Source: Stenotrophomonas bentonitica
GTDB lineage: Bacteria; Pseudomonadota; Gammaproteobacteria; Xanthomonadales; Xanthomonadaceae
Direction: 5' to 3'
NCBI RefSeq assembly: GCF_013185915.1
Contig: NZ_JAAZUH010000004.1
Coordinates: 248,001-312,000 of the forward strand
Length of the DNA: 64,000 bases
Shown: positions 26,621 to 35,700 of the stretch, piece by piece
Numbering within the stretch: position 1 is the first letter of the stretch
Layout of the letters: each line of letters opens with the position of its first letter
Notes under the pieces: generated by a model
What the model was told of the DNA's origin: nothing
Seen by the model: only the letters and a program-made list of their open reading frames with translations
The model's database searches: none
Position numbers and translations under genes: made by a program

Positions 26621-26896
26621 ATGCTGCAGAAGTACTGGCGGCCAATGGCGCTGTCCCGCCGTGGCAGTGAGCTGTGGTTCGGCTTCGTCATCAATGACAG
26701 CTCGGTCGAGTCGATATCGCCCGGTCAAACCGTGCAGTGCACGGTGTCCTTCCTGAATCACGAGGACGCACAGCATATCTTCCCGGCTGGCGCATCCATT
26801 TTGTTTGGCGATGGCATCATAACCAAGGGCGTGCTGAAATTGCTTCAGGACCCGCGCGACGCCTGCCTTACGACACGGCTCCAATCAGACTCCTGA
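26621..26896 (+). CDS. hypothetical protein or 5'-truncated gene
   Basis: Only the C-terminal part of this frame looks like a real protein: VPVMLQKYWRPMALSRRG, then SELWFGFVINDSS and FPAGASILFGDGIITKG, a beta-rich pattern like the EF-Tu-type barrels of small accessory proteins. A good ATG (26565) in another frame just upstream stops after eight codons. A single-base change could join the two, so this may be a frameshifted gene. The ATG at 26621 has no clear RBS. Confidence 0.4.
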   Translation: MLQKYWRPMALSRRGSELWFGFVINDSSVESISPGQTVQCTVSFLNHEDAQHIFPAGASILFGDGIITKGVLKLLQDPRDACLTTRLQSDS

Positions 26897-27015
26897 TCAC
26901 ACGCTTGATTACCAAGGCAGGAACTGCGAGCTCGTCCTGGTACGGCGTCGTGAGAAGCGGCATTCCCAGTGTAAGATCCCGCCTGGAAGGAACTCGATCC
27001 GCACATGAGGCTGCC

Positions 27016-27348
27016 TTGGACCCACTATTCCAGTTTCTTTCGAGCGCGGGCGTAGGTGCGATCTTCTACCTGATGCTCGTCGCATACCGCTATTGGAAGA
27101 GCCTCGGATGGCTGTTCGGCCGCTGGGATCCGAATCTTGGTTTTGAAACAGAGGAAGAGCTCATCTCGGCGGCCAACAGGAATGCCTTGGTCACGGGAGT
27201 CCTCTTGGTGGCATGGGCCATAGCTGGACCCACTTCGTACCGTCCGAGCTGGGGGGTGGAAGTGATGGGTATGGCTCTCGGAATGTTGATCGCTTATGTA
27301 CTGCTTGTCAGTACGGCATCATCCCGGGCTTCAACAAAGCGACGCTGA
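27016..27348 (+). CDS. small membrane protein, hypothetical
   Basis: A TTG start at 27016, preceded by GAGG, gives 110 residues with three hydrophobic segments (VGAIFYLMLVAYRYW, TGVLLVAWAIAGP and MGMALGMLIAYVLLVS). An acidic loop (FETEEELISAAN) lies between the first two. It is probably an inner-membrane protein. No family is recognised. Longer upstream frames overlap the previous gene and are not membrane-like. Confidence 0.45.
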   Translation: MDPLFQFLSSAGVGAIFYLMLVAYRYWKSLGWLFGRWDPNLGFETEEELISAANRNALVTGVLLVAWAIAGPTSYRPSWGVEVMGMALGMLIAYVLLVSTASSRASTKRR

Positions 27349-27457
27349 TTGCGCCTGAATCTCGCAACCCGTTCCCACCGTGCTCCGGCTCGCCAGACTG
27401 GACTGGCCGCGGCACCTGAAATCGCAACGGCGGCGGTCAGGCCGCGAAGGGGACTAC

Positions 27458-27832
27458 ATGTTCGTGCAGAAGTTGCTGATTTCAGCAGTACTCGCCGGTG
27501 CAGCCGCAGGATGCCAGAGCGCCGCTGCAGAGCCCGCCGGCGATGCGGGGGAAACGCATATGGAAGTCGAGGGCGTGGTAGAGATCTTCTCCGGTGGCCA
27601 TGGCCTGGGCTACGTCACACTGGATGACGGCAAGTGCTATGACCTGGCACTTCCTGCGAACGTACTGAAGAACAGCCGGCGCTGGGACCTGAAGCGCGTA
27701 GTGATCACAGGCTCACTTCAGTTCCGGCCCCGAATAGACGAAATGATGTGGTTCGACATCAAGGATCGAAAGATCGAAGGGTTTGGCTGCTCGGAGGATG
27801 TGATCTACGTGGAATCCATCAAGAAGCTCTAG
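27458..27832 (+). CDS. putative lipoprotein
   Basis: The 124-residue product starts MFVQKLLISAVLAGAAAGC, a lipoprotein signal with Cys19. The mature domain is a small beta-rich fold (MEVEGVVEIFSGGHGLGYVTL, then DDGKCYDLALP) reminiscent of OB-like nucleic-acid or ligand-binding barrels. Two further cysteines are present. GAAGGGG precedes the ATG. The function is unknown. Confidence 0.7.
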   Translation: MFVQKLLISAVLAGAAAGCQSAAAEPAGDAGETHMEVEGVVEIFSGGHGLGYVTLDDGKCYDLALPANVLKNSRRWDLKRVVITGSLQFRPRIDEMMWFDIKDRKIEGFGCSEDVIYVESIKKL

Positions 27833-27965
27833 CGCCATTTCGAGAGAATAACTCTGCAGGCGTACTCTGGTATTCCGTGGAAGGCAGATCACCGGTTCGA
27901 CCTCGCGGGTCTCACGTTGGCGTCAGATACACTTTGCAGGTCTACACTCCCGCCTCATCTAGCTC

Positions 27966-28469
27966 ATGCCTGGCCGATGCCACACGGCACATCATGTGGA
28001 GAACGCGCACTTGAATGGCAGCCCTACAGCCAAGGTCCTCTTCCGCGTGCCCGACGGCGAAGGCGGCGCCGACGTCGAAACGCTGTGGGCTGTTCCGCTT
28101 GGCGAAGACCGCTATCAACTGGCCAATTCTCCCTTCTACGCTTACGACGTTTCCTGGGAAGACATCGTGCTCGCGCCCTTCAGCGATACAGAGGGGATGC
28201 CGACCTTTGAATCCGTGGCTGTGAAGTCCGGCAACCGCACCGTTCGCATCATATTTGACCCGCCCGTAGCCTCGGGTAACGCGTCCGACGCCGTCGTCCA
28301 AGGCCTCGTACTACTGGGTTGCAGCTATGAGGGCGCCAACGCCTGCTATCTGTCCGTGAACATTCCCGCTACGGTGGACCTGCAGGCTGTGTGCGCGTAC
28401 CTCATCCGCCACGATGTGCAATGGGAGCACGCGGACCCGAGCTACAACGCGATCTATCCGGAGGGCTAG
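27966..28469 (+). CDS. DUF4265-domain protein
   Basis: The 167-residue frame contains the DUF4265 core: AKVLFRVPDGEGGADVETLW, VPLGEDRYQLANSPFYAYDV and SWEDIVLAP, then SGNRTVRIIFDPP. The domain has no known biochemical function and is often found as a lone gene in accessory regions. The start is uncertain: ATG 27966, GTG 27996 and TTG 28011 are all in frame, and TTG 28011 has the best-placed GGAG. The domain itself begins at about residue 21 of the longest form. Confidence 0.8.
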   Translation: MPGRCHTAHHVENAHLNGSPTAKVLFRVPDGEGGADVETLWAVPLGEDRYQLANSPFYAYDVSWEDIVLAPFSDTEGMPTFESVAVKSGNRTVRIIFDPPVASGNASDAVVQGLVLLGCSYEGANACYLSVNIPATVDLQAVCAYLIRHDVQWEHADPSYNAIYPEG

Positions 28470-28489
28470 GAGCTCCTTGCGGAAGAGCC

Positions 28490-29464
28490 TCACTCCGACT
28501 CCTGCCCAGCAAGCTTCATCACCCAGCCAGGTACCACAGGCTCGCCCTGGTAGAACGTCTTGGGCATCTTCTCAGCCATCGCCCATCGCTGGACCCAACT
28601 GATCCCCGCGCCGCCGTTGTAACCCTCGGAGCGCAGGTAAGCCGGATCCTCCAACGCAGCTTCAAGAGTGATGAACCGGTACCCCCGTCGGCGCGTAGCG
28701 GCAACCAGCTCTTCAACGATATCCGCATTGAGCGCGTTGGCATGCATCAGCCATACCTGCGCCGGCAACCTGCCCAACAGCTGCTGGGAGCGCTGCTCGT
28801 AATAGTCCAGCTTGTTGAGCATGTAGGGGACATAGCCACGGCGCAGTTGGCGCAGTCGCGCTTCACGCGCTGCGGGGTCCGTCTCGGTATCGCGCACCTG
28901 GTCATAGGCGAACGCCCAGATCCACTCCGCGTTGTCGACGGTCACCGGGGCGATGCGATAGTCGTGCTGCCGCAGGAACGCGGCCAGCTCGGCGCGCGCC
29001 TCCGGTGATCGTCCCGCCTGCAGGTAAGGGTGTCGGAACCAGCGTAGGGTCTGGCCATTCTCGGCGAGCAGCGGTCGCAGGATGACTTCCCCGCGCAGGA
29101 TGTCCCGCTCGTACTCCTTCAGCGGCACCGCATGCATGGAGACGTGGCTGTAGGTGTGGTTGCCCAGCTCGAAGCCAGCGCCGAGCCAGTCGCGAAGCAT
29201 CTGCACCCGCGCAGGCTGCAGCTGCCCGTTGACCTCCAGTTTGCCTTCATTGACGAAGCCCACGACGGGCACGCCGGTCTGCTTGAGGGCAGCGATCAAT
29301 CGAGCGTGCTGGGCATCAAGCTCCGGTTCGGCGCGCTCACCCAGCCGCTGCCACGGGAGATCATCGATGGTGAAAGCGATGCGACGGTCTGGCTCGGCCG
29401 CCTGGGCCAGTCCCGCGATGCAAAGGATCGCAGAAGCAGCACATCGAAGTAATCCATTACGCAC
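28490..29464 (-). CDS. secreted polysaccharide deacetylase-family protein
   Basis: The 324-residue protein has a signal peptide (LLRCAASAILCIAGLAQA-AE) and a NodB-type domain. FTIDDLPW supplies the Asp pair, GNHTYSHVSMH the metal His motif, and RWFRHPYLQAG the arginine region. VWLMHANALNADIV is the C-terminal His motif. Such enzymes remove acetyl groups from peptidoglycan or other glycans; the substrate is not evident. GTG at 29464 has GGGAG seven bases upstream and is preferred over the longer frame. It is a standalone gene on this strand. Confidence 0.87.
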   Translation of the reverse strand: MRNGLLRCAASAILCIAGLAQAAEPDRRIAFTIDDLPWQRLGERAEPELDAQHARLIAALKQTGVPVVGFVNEGKLEVNGQLQPARVQMLRDWLGAGFELGNHTYSHVSMHAVPLKEYERDILRGEVILRPLLAENGQTLRWFRHPYLQAGRSPEARAELAAFLRQHDYRIAPVTVDNAEWIWAFAYDQVRDTETDPAAREARLRQLRRGYVPYMLNKLDYYEQRSQQLLGRLPAQVWLMHANALNADIVEELVAATRRRGYRFITLEAALEDPAYLRSEGYNGGAGISWVQRWAMAEKMPKTFYQGEPVVPGWVMKLAGQESE

Positions 29465-29550
29465 GTACTGCTCCCATTGCGATGATCCCGGATTATAGCG
29501 CCAGGAATCGCGACGTAATTTTGCGGATGCGTTCGCAGAGACGACATGCT

Positions 29551-30405
29551 CTATCGCGTGCCTGGCCTCACCCGATACCACCTGCCCGGCTGTCCGTTGT
29601 GGGTGAAGTTACGTAGCTCGAACTGATCGGATTCGTTCACGGCCTGCTGCCAGCTGGAGCACCCGTACTTGTTCGGGGTCTGTTCCGGCTCCTGCTCGGC
29701 CACCCAGCGTGCGGCGACCTCCAGGTTCGCCCAGCCATCGACGGACAGCTCCCGGAATGCCCGCCTGAGCACATAAACAATTCCCGCTCCAGGCCAGTGG
29801 ATCTTCCCATCCGGCATGATTCCATTGACTGCTGCTTCGATGTACTCGGGCGACGCCATCAGTCTTGCAGCCTCTTTCCTTGCGTGGTTCAGCTCGTCGG
29901 CGAAGGTGCGCAGTTGCTCGACCCGTCTGTCGATCTCCGCATAGGAGCGATGAAGTTCGGCTTGGGCGAGCAGGCATCCGTCCAGCGTCTGAATGTCATG
30001 CTGCTCAATGAAGTGGTGCACAAGCGAGTTGCGCAGCGTCACTAATGCGCGCAGATCAGCCTTCAGGGCTTCGTAGCTTTCGTCTGGTAGATGGACCTGC
30101 AATCGGAAACTGAAGTGAGACCCTTGGTTCTGATCCAGAGCCTCCTCAGGCGCATCGCTGCCTTCCTTCTGAATGTAATCTCCCAACAGGCGACCGACGA
30201 GAACCCCGAGGGTCAACCCAGCCGCTTCGGCTCTGCGGGCGTCCATGTTGCGATGAATCGTTTCCGGCGTGCCCGAAATTGCTTGCTCGGCGATCAGGTG
30301 TTTGAGTAATTTCTCGTACTGCTGCACCCGCAGAAGGCATCGGCCAAGAAGTCGCTGCACTTCGCGCTGGGCGTCGGCAACCTCGCTCTGATTGACGTCA
30401 ATCAT
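29551..30405 (-). CDS. LOTUS (OST-HTH) domain protein, hypothetical
   Basis: The 284-residue protein has a helical N-terminal part (about 1-190) including LLGRCLLRVQQYEKLLKHL and LRALVTLRNSLVHHFIEQHD. The latter recalls HEPN-like or DUF-type RNA-associated helices. The C-terminal 75 residues (ELSVDGWANLEVAARWVAEQ, then GCSSWQQAVNESDQFELRNF and RWYRVRP) fit a winged-helix LOTUS/OST-HTH domain. LOTUS domains bind RNA, in particular G-quadruplex RNA, in other organisms. The ATG at 30405 overlaps the end of the upstream 76-residue gene by eight bases, so the two are translationally coupled. Confidence 0.7.
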   Translation of the reverse strand: MIDVNQSEVADAQREVQRLLGRCLLRVQQYEKLLKHLIAEQAISGTPETIHRNMDARRAEAAGLTLGVLVGRLLGDYIQKEGSDAPEEALDQNQGSHFSFRLQVHLPDESYEALKADLRALVTLRNSLVHHFIEQHDIQTLDGCLLAQAELHRSYAEIDRRVEQLRTFADELNHARKEAARLMASPEYIEAAVNGIMPDGKIHWPGAGIVYVLRRAFRELSVDGWANLEVAARWVAEQEPEQTPNKYGCSSWQQAVNESDQFELRNFTHNGQPGRWYRVRPGTR

Positions 30406-30628
30406 CGAGAGTCGGTCCCCTTGTACGCGTAAGGTAGCCCGGGTCGTCCGGCGAGCAGAATGACTCCACTGTGGGGGTGTAGGAAATGGGCCGGAAAACA
30501 AGACACTGCAGGGTGTCGCTCTCGTCCGGCCAGGAGTCCACGGCCAGAACTTTCACCACCCTCCAGTCGCTATCCTCACGGCGCGAGACCAGCACGTTGC
30601 CCACCGAGAAACTGCGCTTCACTTCCAT
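30398..30628 (-). CDS. small protein coupled to the LOTUS-domain gene
   Basis: This 76-residue protein has the strand pattern VGNVLVSRREDSDWRVVKVL and LQCLVFRPISYTP, suggesting a small beta barrel. It has no signal or membrane segment. Its stop overlaps the start of the LOTUS-domain gene by eight bases, supporting a two-gene operon. No family is recognised. Confidence 0.6.
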   Translation of the reverse strand: MEVKRSFSVGNVLVSRREDSDWRVVKVLAVDSWPDESDTLQCLVFRPISYTPTVESFCSPDDPGYLTRTRGPTLDD

Positions 30629-30827
30629 GCCCGCTGCCCTTGGTACCCGCCCCCCGGCGGAGGTGCCTAGCGTGCGGCCTGCCCCTGCCGCTGGTCAATA
30701 CAGGTTCGAGCCCTGCGTCTCGGGGAGGAAGCCACCGCCCGAAACCGGCTAAGATTCAAAAACGTAGTGCAGCGGCATTTACCGATCCAGCAGTCCGTTC
30801 ATCAGGTCGCACAAGGAGTGCTCCCAA

Positions 30828-31100
30828 GTGAAGAAGTCCCAAGTCGACGCAGTGGCTGACGCCATCCTGGAGCCGCATCTCCATAGCCAACAGGCAAGGA
30901 GTGAAAAACTCCGTGCCAAGCTGGCCGCGAGTGAAGCGCTTCAAGCGCGGAAGCGCCGGTATGCACAGTTCGCGTTGGTCGGTGCAGGTATCGGTGGTGG
31001 ACTCGCGCACTTCGGCGGCTATCAAGTGGCCCAGGGATTTGTTTGGGGCGGTGTTGCGGCCAGCGTCGTCGGTTGGCTACTTGGTGCTCGTCGGATCTGA
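30828..31100 (+). CDS. small glycine-rich membrane protein (complete copy)
   Basis: The 90-residue protein has a charged N-terminal helix (about 1-44). Two glycine-rich hydrophobic segments follow (FALVGAGIGGGLAHFGGYQVA and FVWGGVAASVVGWLLGA). The GTG start has AAGGAG nine bases upstream. The second half is nearly duplicated at 32221-32363. The function is unknown; the glycine spacing suggests helix packing in a membrane. Confidence 0.65.
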   Translation: MKKSQVDAVADAILEPHLHSQQARSEKLRAKLAASEALQARKRRYAQFALVGAGIGGGLAHFGGYQVAQGFVWGGVAASVVGWLLGARRI

Positions 31101-31103
31101 CAC
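30961..31103 (+). repeat. direct repeat, left copy
   Basis: It matches 32221-32363 in the same orientation at about 125 of 140 positions by hand alignment. It covers the C-terminal half of the small membrane protein and three bases past the stop. Confidence 0.85.
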
Positions 31104-31648
31104 ATGCTCAAGAAGCTTGCCAGAGCCAATCGCGCAAGGACGATGCTCAACATAGTCACCGTCATCATTCTATTGTTGCTATCCGGAGCTGCGGCCGCTG
31201 TGGAAATTTCAAATCCGTACTTTCATCTCGTTCTTCCCGGCGACTGGGAACAGCAGGAGAGCGCAGACCCGGAGCAGTTCGTAGTCAGCTCCCCTATCCG
31301 TAGAGCACACATCACGATTTCCTATGTACCGATGAACACCAAAGGTCGGGACTTGGAGACGATTGCTGACAAGCTGCTTGAGCTCCGATTTGCAGCAGAG
31401 AGAGAGCGGCGACCAGTGATCGTGAGGAATTTTACAGCGAGCCGTGGGGTACAAAGCTGGAAGCTGGCGTGCTTCAGGTCAACTACATGGGCCGGGATAG
31501 TTTCGGCCGCTACTTCTTCTTCGCTGGGTTCGTAACCGAAACGCACGTCACAAACATCACTGGCGAGTTGGAGGACAGCAACGAGCCGGCGCTTCATGCG
31601 TTTTATCAAGAGGTCCTCGGAAACTTTCGTTACTGGTCACTCAGGTGA
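31104..31648 (+). pseudogene. secreted protein gene broken by a one-base deletion
   Basis: The first frame encodes an N-terminal hydrophobic signal (LNIVTVIILLLLSGAAAA) and a beta-rich domain (FHLVLPGDWEQQESADPEQF) up to about 31433. It then turns into non-protein-like sequence and stops at 31535. The neighbouring frame continues naturally from 31434 (YSEPWGTKLEAGVLQVNYMG, then DSFGRYFFFAGFVTETHVTN) to a stop at 31648. Adding one T to the TTTT run at 31430-31433 would restore a 181-residue protein. It is either a real frameshift or a sequence error. The family is unknown. Confidence 0.75.
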
Positions 31649-31722
31649 AGGAGCAGGACGAGCTGAAGCCAGGAAATCGCGGTGGACCCAGGGCATTCCC
31701 CTTACCAGCTATGTAGGATCCA

Positions 31723-32136
31723 ATGGGCGCATTCAATAGTTCTCTCGTCACTCTCCGATTCTTCGGGGACGATCTTGTGCCCGAACAGGTCAGCGCCCTG
31801 CTAGGTGCGCGCCCCACCGTGTCGTACCTAAAGGGTCAGGAGCGCGTAGGCAGCCATACCGGCACCGTCCTCGTTGCCAAAACCGGCAGCTGGCGGCTCA
31901 GTGCGGTCGATCGCAAGCCTGAGGACCTGGATGCGCAGATCTTCGAGGTCCTGGAGCAACTAACGCAGGATCTCACCGTCTGGGACTCACTGGCGCGGTA
32001 TCGGCCCGACCTTTACTGCGGCCTTTTCATGGGCAGCGGCAACGACGGTACATCGCTTTCAGCAGAAGCCCTGCTCGCCATGGGGCTGCGTGGTATTTCC
32101 CTCGGCCTGGAAATCTATGATTTCGATGAAGAGTAG
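31723..32136 (+). CDS. DUF4279-domain protein
   Basis: The 137-residue protein fits DUF4279: SLVTLRFFGDDLVPEQVSAL, LLGARPTVSYLKGQ, KTGSWRLSAVDRKPEDLDAQ and a C-terminal LGLEIYDF strand. The domain is uncharacterised and common as a lone accessory gene; an immunity-like role has been suggested by context in some genomes but is not shown here. It lies between the two copies of the direct repeat. Confidence 0.82.
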   Translation: MGAFNSSLVTLRFFGDDLVPEQVSALLGARPTVSYLKGQERVGSHTGTVLVAKTGSWRLSAVDRKPEDLDAQIFEVLEQLTQDLTVWDSLARYRPDLYCGLFMGSGNDGTSLSAEALLAMGLRGISLGLEIYDFDEE

Positions 32137-32220
32137 GGCAGCGGTGGTCGTTGCAACGCATTGACCATCTGGGTGAGCCTCCGCCTGCACGGCGAGCACC
32201 GGGTGTCCGCTTCTTGGCAG

Positions 32221-32363
32221 ATGCAGACTTCGCGTTGGTCGGTGCAGGTATCGGTGGTGGACTTGCGTACTTCGGCGGATTTCAGATGGCCAAAGGATTT
32301 GTTTGGGGCGGTGTTGCGGCCAGCGTCGTCGGTTGGCTCCTTAGCCTTCGTCGGACCTGACAT
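32221..32363 (+). pseudogene. truncated second copy of the small membrane protein
   Basis: An open frame ending at 32360 repeats the C-terminal half of the gene at 30828 (FALVGAGIGGGLAYFGGFQ, then FVWGGVAASVVGWLLS). It lacks the N-terminal helix; the sequence in front is unrelated. The fragment has no RBS or plausible start of its own. It is the right-hand copy of a direct repeat about 1.26 kb apart. Confidence 0.75.
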
Positions 32364-32547
32364 CGGATCGTCCCGTTTCGCCACGCTCGGGCAGGTGAGA
32401 CCGTCGGCCATCGACCCATAGCGGACATCAGCCCGGGCTCGGTGCAGGCGCAGCCAAATGGCCCCAGGGCCCCGTCTACCAAAGAGTGGGACGACTGATG
32501 ATTACAGATCTCTGGCCGCCTGACCCTCGGATAAGGATTCCTTTCGC

Positions 32548-32572
32548 AGGGCCGCTCTGTGCGGCCCTTTTT
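32548..32572 (+). terminator. orphan terminator
   Basis: The stem AGGGCCGC / GCGGCCCT has a TCTGT loop and a five-T tail. There is no intact gene directly upstream, so it may end a small RNA or be left from a lost gene. Confidence 0.7.
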
Positions 32573-32672
32573 CATGCGCCGACGCTTACAACCTACTGTT
32601 TTTCTTAACCATTCACCCTCGGCGCCCCGCATCTGCAGAAAAAACTAAAGATCGGTCCCCCTGTGCCGATCA

Positions 32673-32688
32673 TGTGATGCACAGCACA
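32673..32688 (+). promoter_or_regulatory. CRP/Clp-like binding site before the autotransporter
   Basis: TGTGA-TGCACA-GCACA fits the TGTGA-N6-TCACA consensus at nine of ten half-site positions. Xanthomonas-type Clp recognises this consensus. It lies 43 bases before the autotransporter start. Confidence 0.4.
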
Positions 32689-32731
32689 CTTTCACGTTTT
32701 TTAAACAATCGCGTCATCAGGGGATCTGAAG

Positions 32732-35700
32732 TTGAACAAAGTATTCAAGGTGGTATGGAGCAAGGCCGTGGGTCAGTGGGTTGTGACCTCCGAATTCGGG
32801 ATGGCCGCAGGTGGCCGCACCCGTCGCACGGCCAACCGGCTGACCACCGGCCCTCTGGCGGCCCTGAGCCTGATGACCGCGCTGGCGCTGTACGGTCCCT
32901 CCGCGATGGCGGCGGTGGAAATCACCAACATCGGGTTTGAAGACGGCACGTTGAGCGGCTGGACGTATTCCGACACCGGCACCCAAGGCTCTACGAGCTA
33001 TAGCGGCAACGGTGTCGGCGCCGCTGTGGTTACCGGCATGACCGATTTCACTTCCAACAACGGCACCCACAGCTGGACGGTGACGCCGTTCGGCAACAAC
33101 ATGGCGTCATTGCAGGCGGGTAACGGTTCGGACTCGTTCGCCACGGCTGCAGACGCACTTGGGCTGAATGCTGCAAGCCGTTCGCTGGTGGAAAGCACGA
33201 TGGCCGGGTCGCCCACGAATGCTTCGTGGCTGTACCAGGACCTGACCCTCGCTGCGGGTGACTATTTCAGCATGGCGTGGCAGTACGTCTCGACCGACTA
33301 CCAGCCGTTCAACGATGCCTCGCTGACCTCGCTGATCAACCTCGGCGACGCCTCGGTGTTCGCGACGGTGAACAACCAGAACGCGCAGTACGCGCTGCTG
33401 GGGGCCACCAACATCGGCACGGGCAGCTACTCCACCGGCAGTTATGGTGCGACCGGCTGGCAGGTCGCAACCTATCAGGTCAGCACGGCCGGCACGTACC
33501 GCCTGGGGTTCATGTCATTGAACCTGGAGGACACGGTGCTGAGCCCCGTGCTGTTCGTGGATCAGGCGCCGGGCCTGACCTTCGACAAGGGCGTGCCCTT
33601 CGGTCCGGTCGCGCCCAACCCGGGCAGCGGCGCGCCGACCACGCCGACCACGCCGACCACGCCGACGACCCCGACCGGCCCGATCATCATTGATGGCCCC
33701 AAGGGCACCGATGAGCTGGGCAACGAAGACGAGGCGTCGTTCGAGGGCGGTACGCTGGTGGTCGACAAGGACACCAACGTGGATGTCGACTTCAAGATCG
33801 ACGACAAGCCCGGCACCATCGATCAAAACGGCCACGACTCGACTTTCACCGGCAAGATCGAGGACTCCACCGCCGGCATTCCGGGCTCGCTGATCGTCAA
33901 GAACAGCGGCAACGGCGGCTCGGTCACGCTGACCAACACCAACGGCTACACCGGTACCACCGAGGTCGACGAGAACACCACGCTGGCCTTGGCCGGCAAT
34001 GGTTCCATCGACAAGTCGAAGAAGCTGGTGATCGACGGTACGCTGGACGTGACCCAGGCCACTCCGGTCGTCAACATCACCTCGCTGGAAGGCAAGGGCG
34101 ATGTGGCGCTGGGCAACAACACGCTGTCCATCACCGATGCCAACGACGCGTTCGAAGGCACCATCGGCGGGCAGGGCGACGTGGCCATCAACGGCGGCAC
34201 GCAGGTGCTTTCGGGCACGAACACCTACGCTGGCGGTACCTCGGTCAGCAACAACGCCGTCCTGCAGGTAAGCAGCGATGAGAACCTGGGCGACGCCGCA
34301 GGCAAGCTCACGCTTGATGACGGCACCCTGCACACCAGCGGCGACGTCAACAGCGATCGCGACGTGGTTCTTGTGGGCAATGGCACCTTCACCACCGACA
34401 CCAACACCACGCTGACCAACAGTGGCGACGTGTCCGGTAACGGCGGCCTGATCAAGAACGGCGAAGGCGGCCTGGAGCTGACCGGCACGGTGAGCCACAG
34501 CGGCGGCACCACCGTCAACGAAGGCGAGCTGACCCTGTCGGGCCAGAACACCTACACCGGCGGCACCACGCTCAATGGCGGCGTGCTCAACGTCAGCAGC
34601 GACGGCAACCTCGGCGATGCCGCAGGCGGCCTGACCTTCAATGGCGGCACGCTGAAGGCATCCTCGTCGATGACCACCGGCCGCTCGATGGTGCTGGACA
34701 GCGTGGGCGGGCTGCGCAGCGCTGAGGGCAGCACCCTGACGGTCACCGGCCCGATCAGCGGCGCCGGCACCCTGGTGGCGGACGGCCAAGGCACCCTGGT
34801 GCTTGGCGCGGCGAACACCCACGCAGGCGGCACGCTGATCAGTGGCGGCACTGTCGTGCTGGCGCATGCTGGCGGCCTGGGCTCCGGCGCCGTGGCGATC
34901 GATGATGCCACCCTGCGCACGACGGTCGACACCCAGCTTTCGCAGTCGCTGCTTGTGACGGGTGAAGCCACCCTGGATGTGGCCTCGGGCACCACGACGC
35001 AGCTGACCGGCATGCTGGACGGCTCGCGCAGCACCGGCTGCTTCATCAAGAGTGGTGCGGGTCGCCTCAACATGGCAGGCACCGCGATCCTGGCCAATGG
35101 CACCTGCGTCAACGAAGGCACCCTCAGTGCCAATGGCGTGCTGCTGAGCGATGTGCAGGTGGAACGTGCCGGCACGGTGCGTGGCACCGGCGCCATCGCC
35201 GGCAACATGCGCGTCGATGGCACGCTGGCCCCGGGTAACTCGCCGGGCACGCTGGCAGTGACGGGTACGGTCACCATGACCGACAACGCCACGCTGCAGA
35301 TCGACATCGACGGGTACGGCACCGGCGCCGGCGCCGGCAACTACTCGCGCCTGGTGGTGTCCGGCGCGGCCGGTCGCTTCGTCGCCAACGGCACCCTGCA
35401 GCCCCTGCTGCGCGGTATCAGTGGCAATGCAAGCAACACCTTCACCCCGAAGGTGGGCGACATGTTCCGCATCGTCAGCGGCGAAGGCGGCGTGACCGGT
35501 ACCTTCGACCGGCTCCTGCAGCCGACCGAGGGCCTGGCCGCCAGCACGCGCTTCCAGGTGTACTACACCACCGGTTTCGACATCGACCTGTACGTGACAC
35601 CGACGGCCTACAGCGCTGACTTGGTGGGCAAGGTCAACGGCAACGGCCTGGCCACTGCCGCTGCACTGGATGCCCTGGTGGAAGCCAGCGACGCCGGCAC

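Larger units (their letters stand above)
32364..32731. other. non-coding stretch before the autotransporter
   Basis: It contains the orphan terminator at 32548-32572, an inverted repeat GATCGG...CCGATC at 32650-32672, and the CRP/Clp-like site at 32673-32688. No protein-coding frame is convincing. Confidence 0.5.

Noticed and set aside
30708..30724. A tRNA T-arm-like sequence (CAGGTTCGAGCCCTG)
   Set aside because: No acceptor, D or anticodon arm and no CCA in the right positions; neither a tRNA nor a supported attachment site.
33635..33670. The nine-base tandem repeat as a phase-variation switch
   Set aside because: Units are a multiple of three, so copy changes cannot shift the frame; only linker length would vary.
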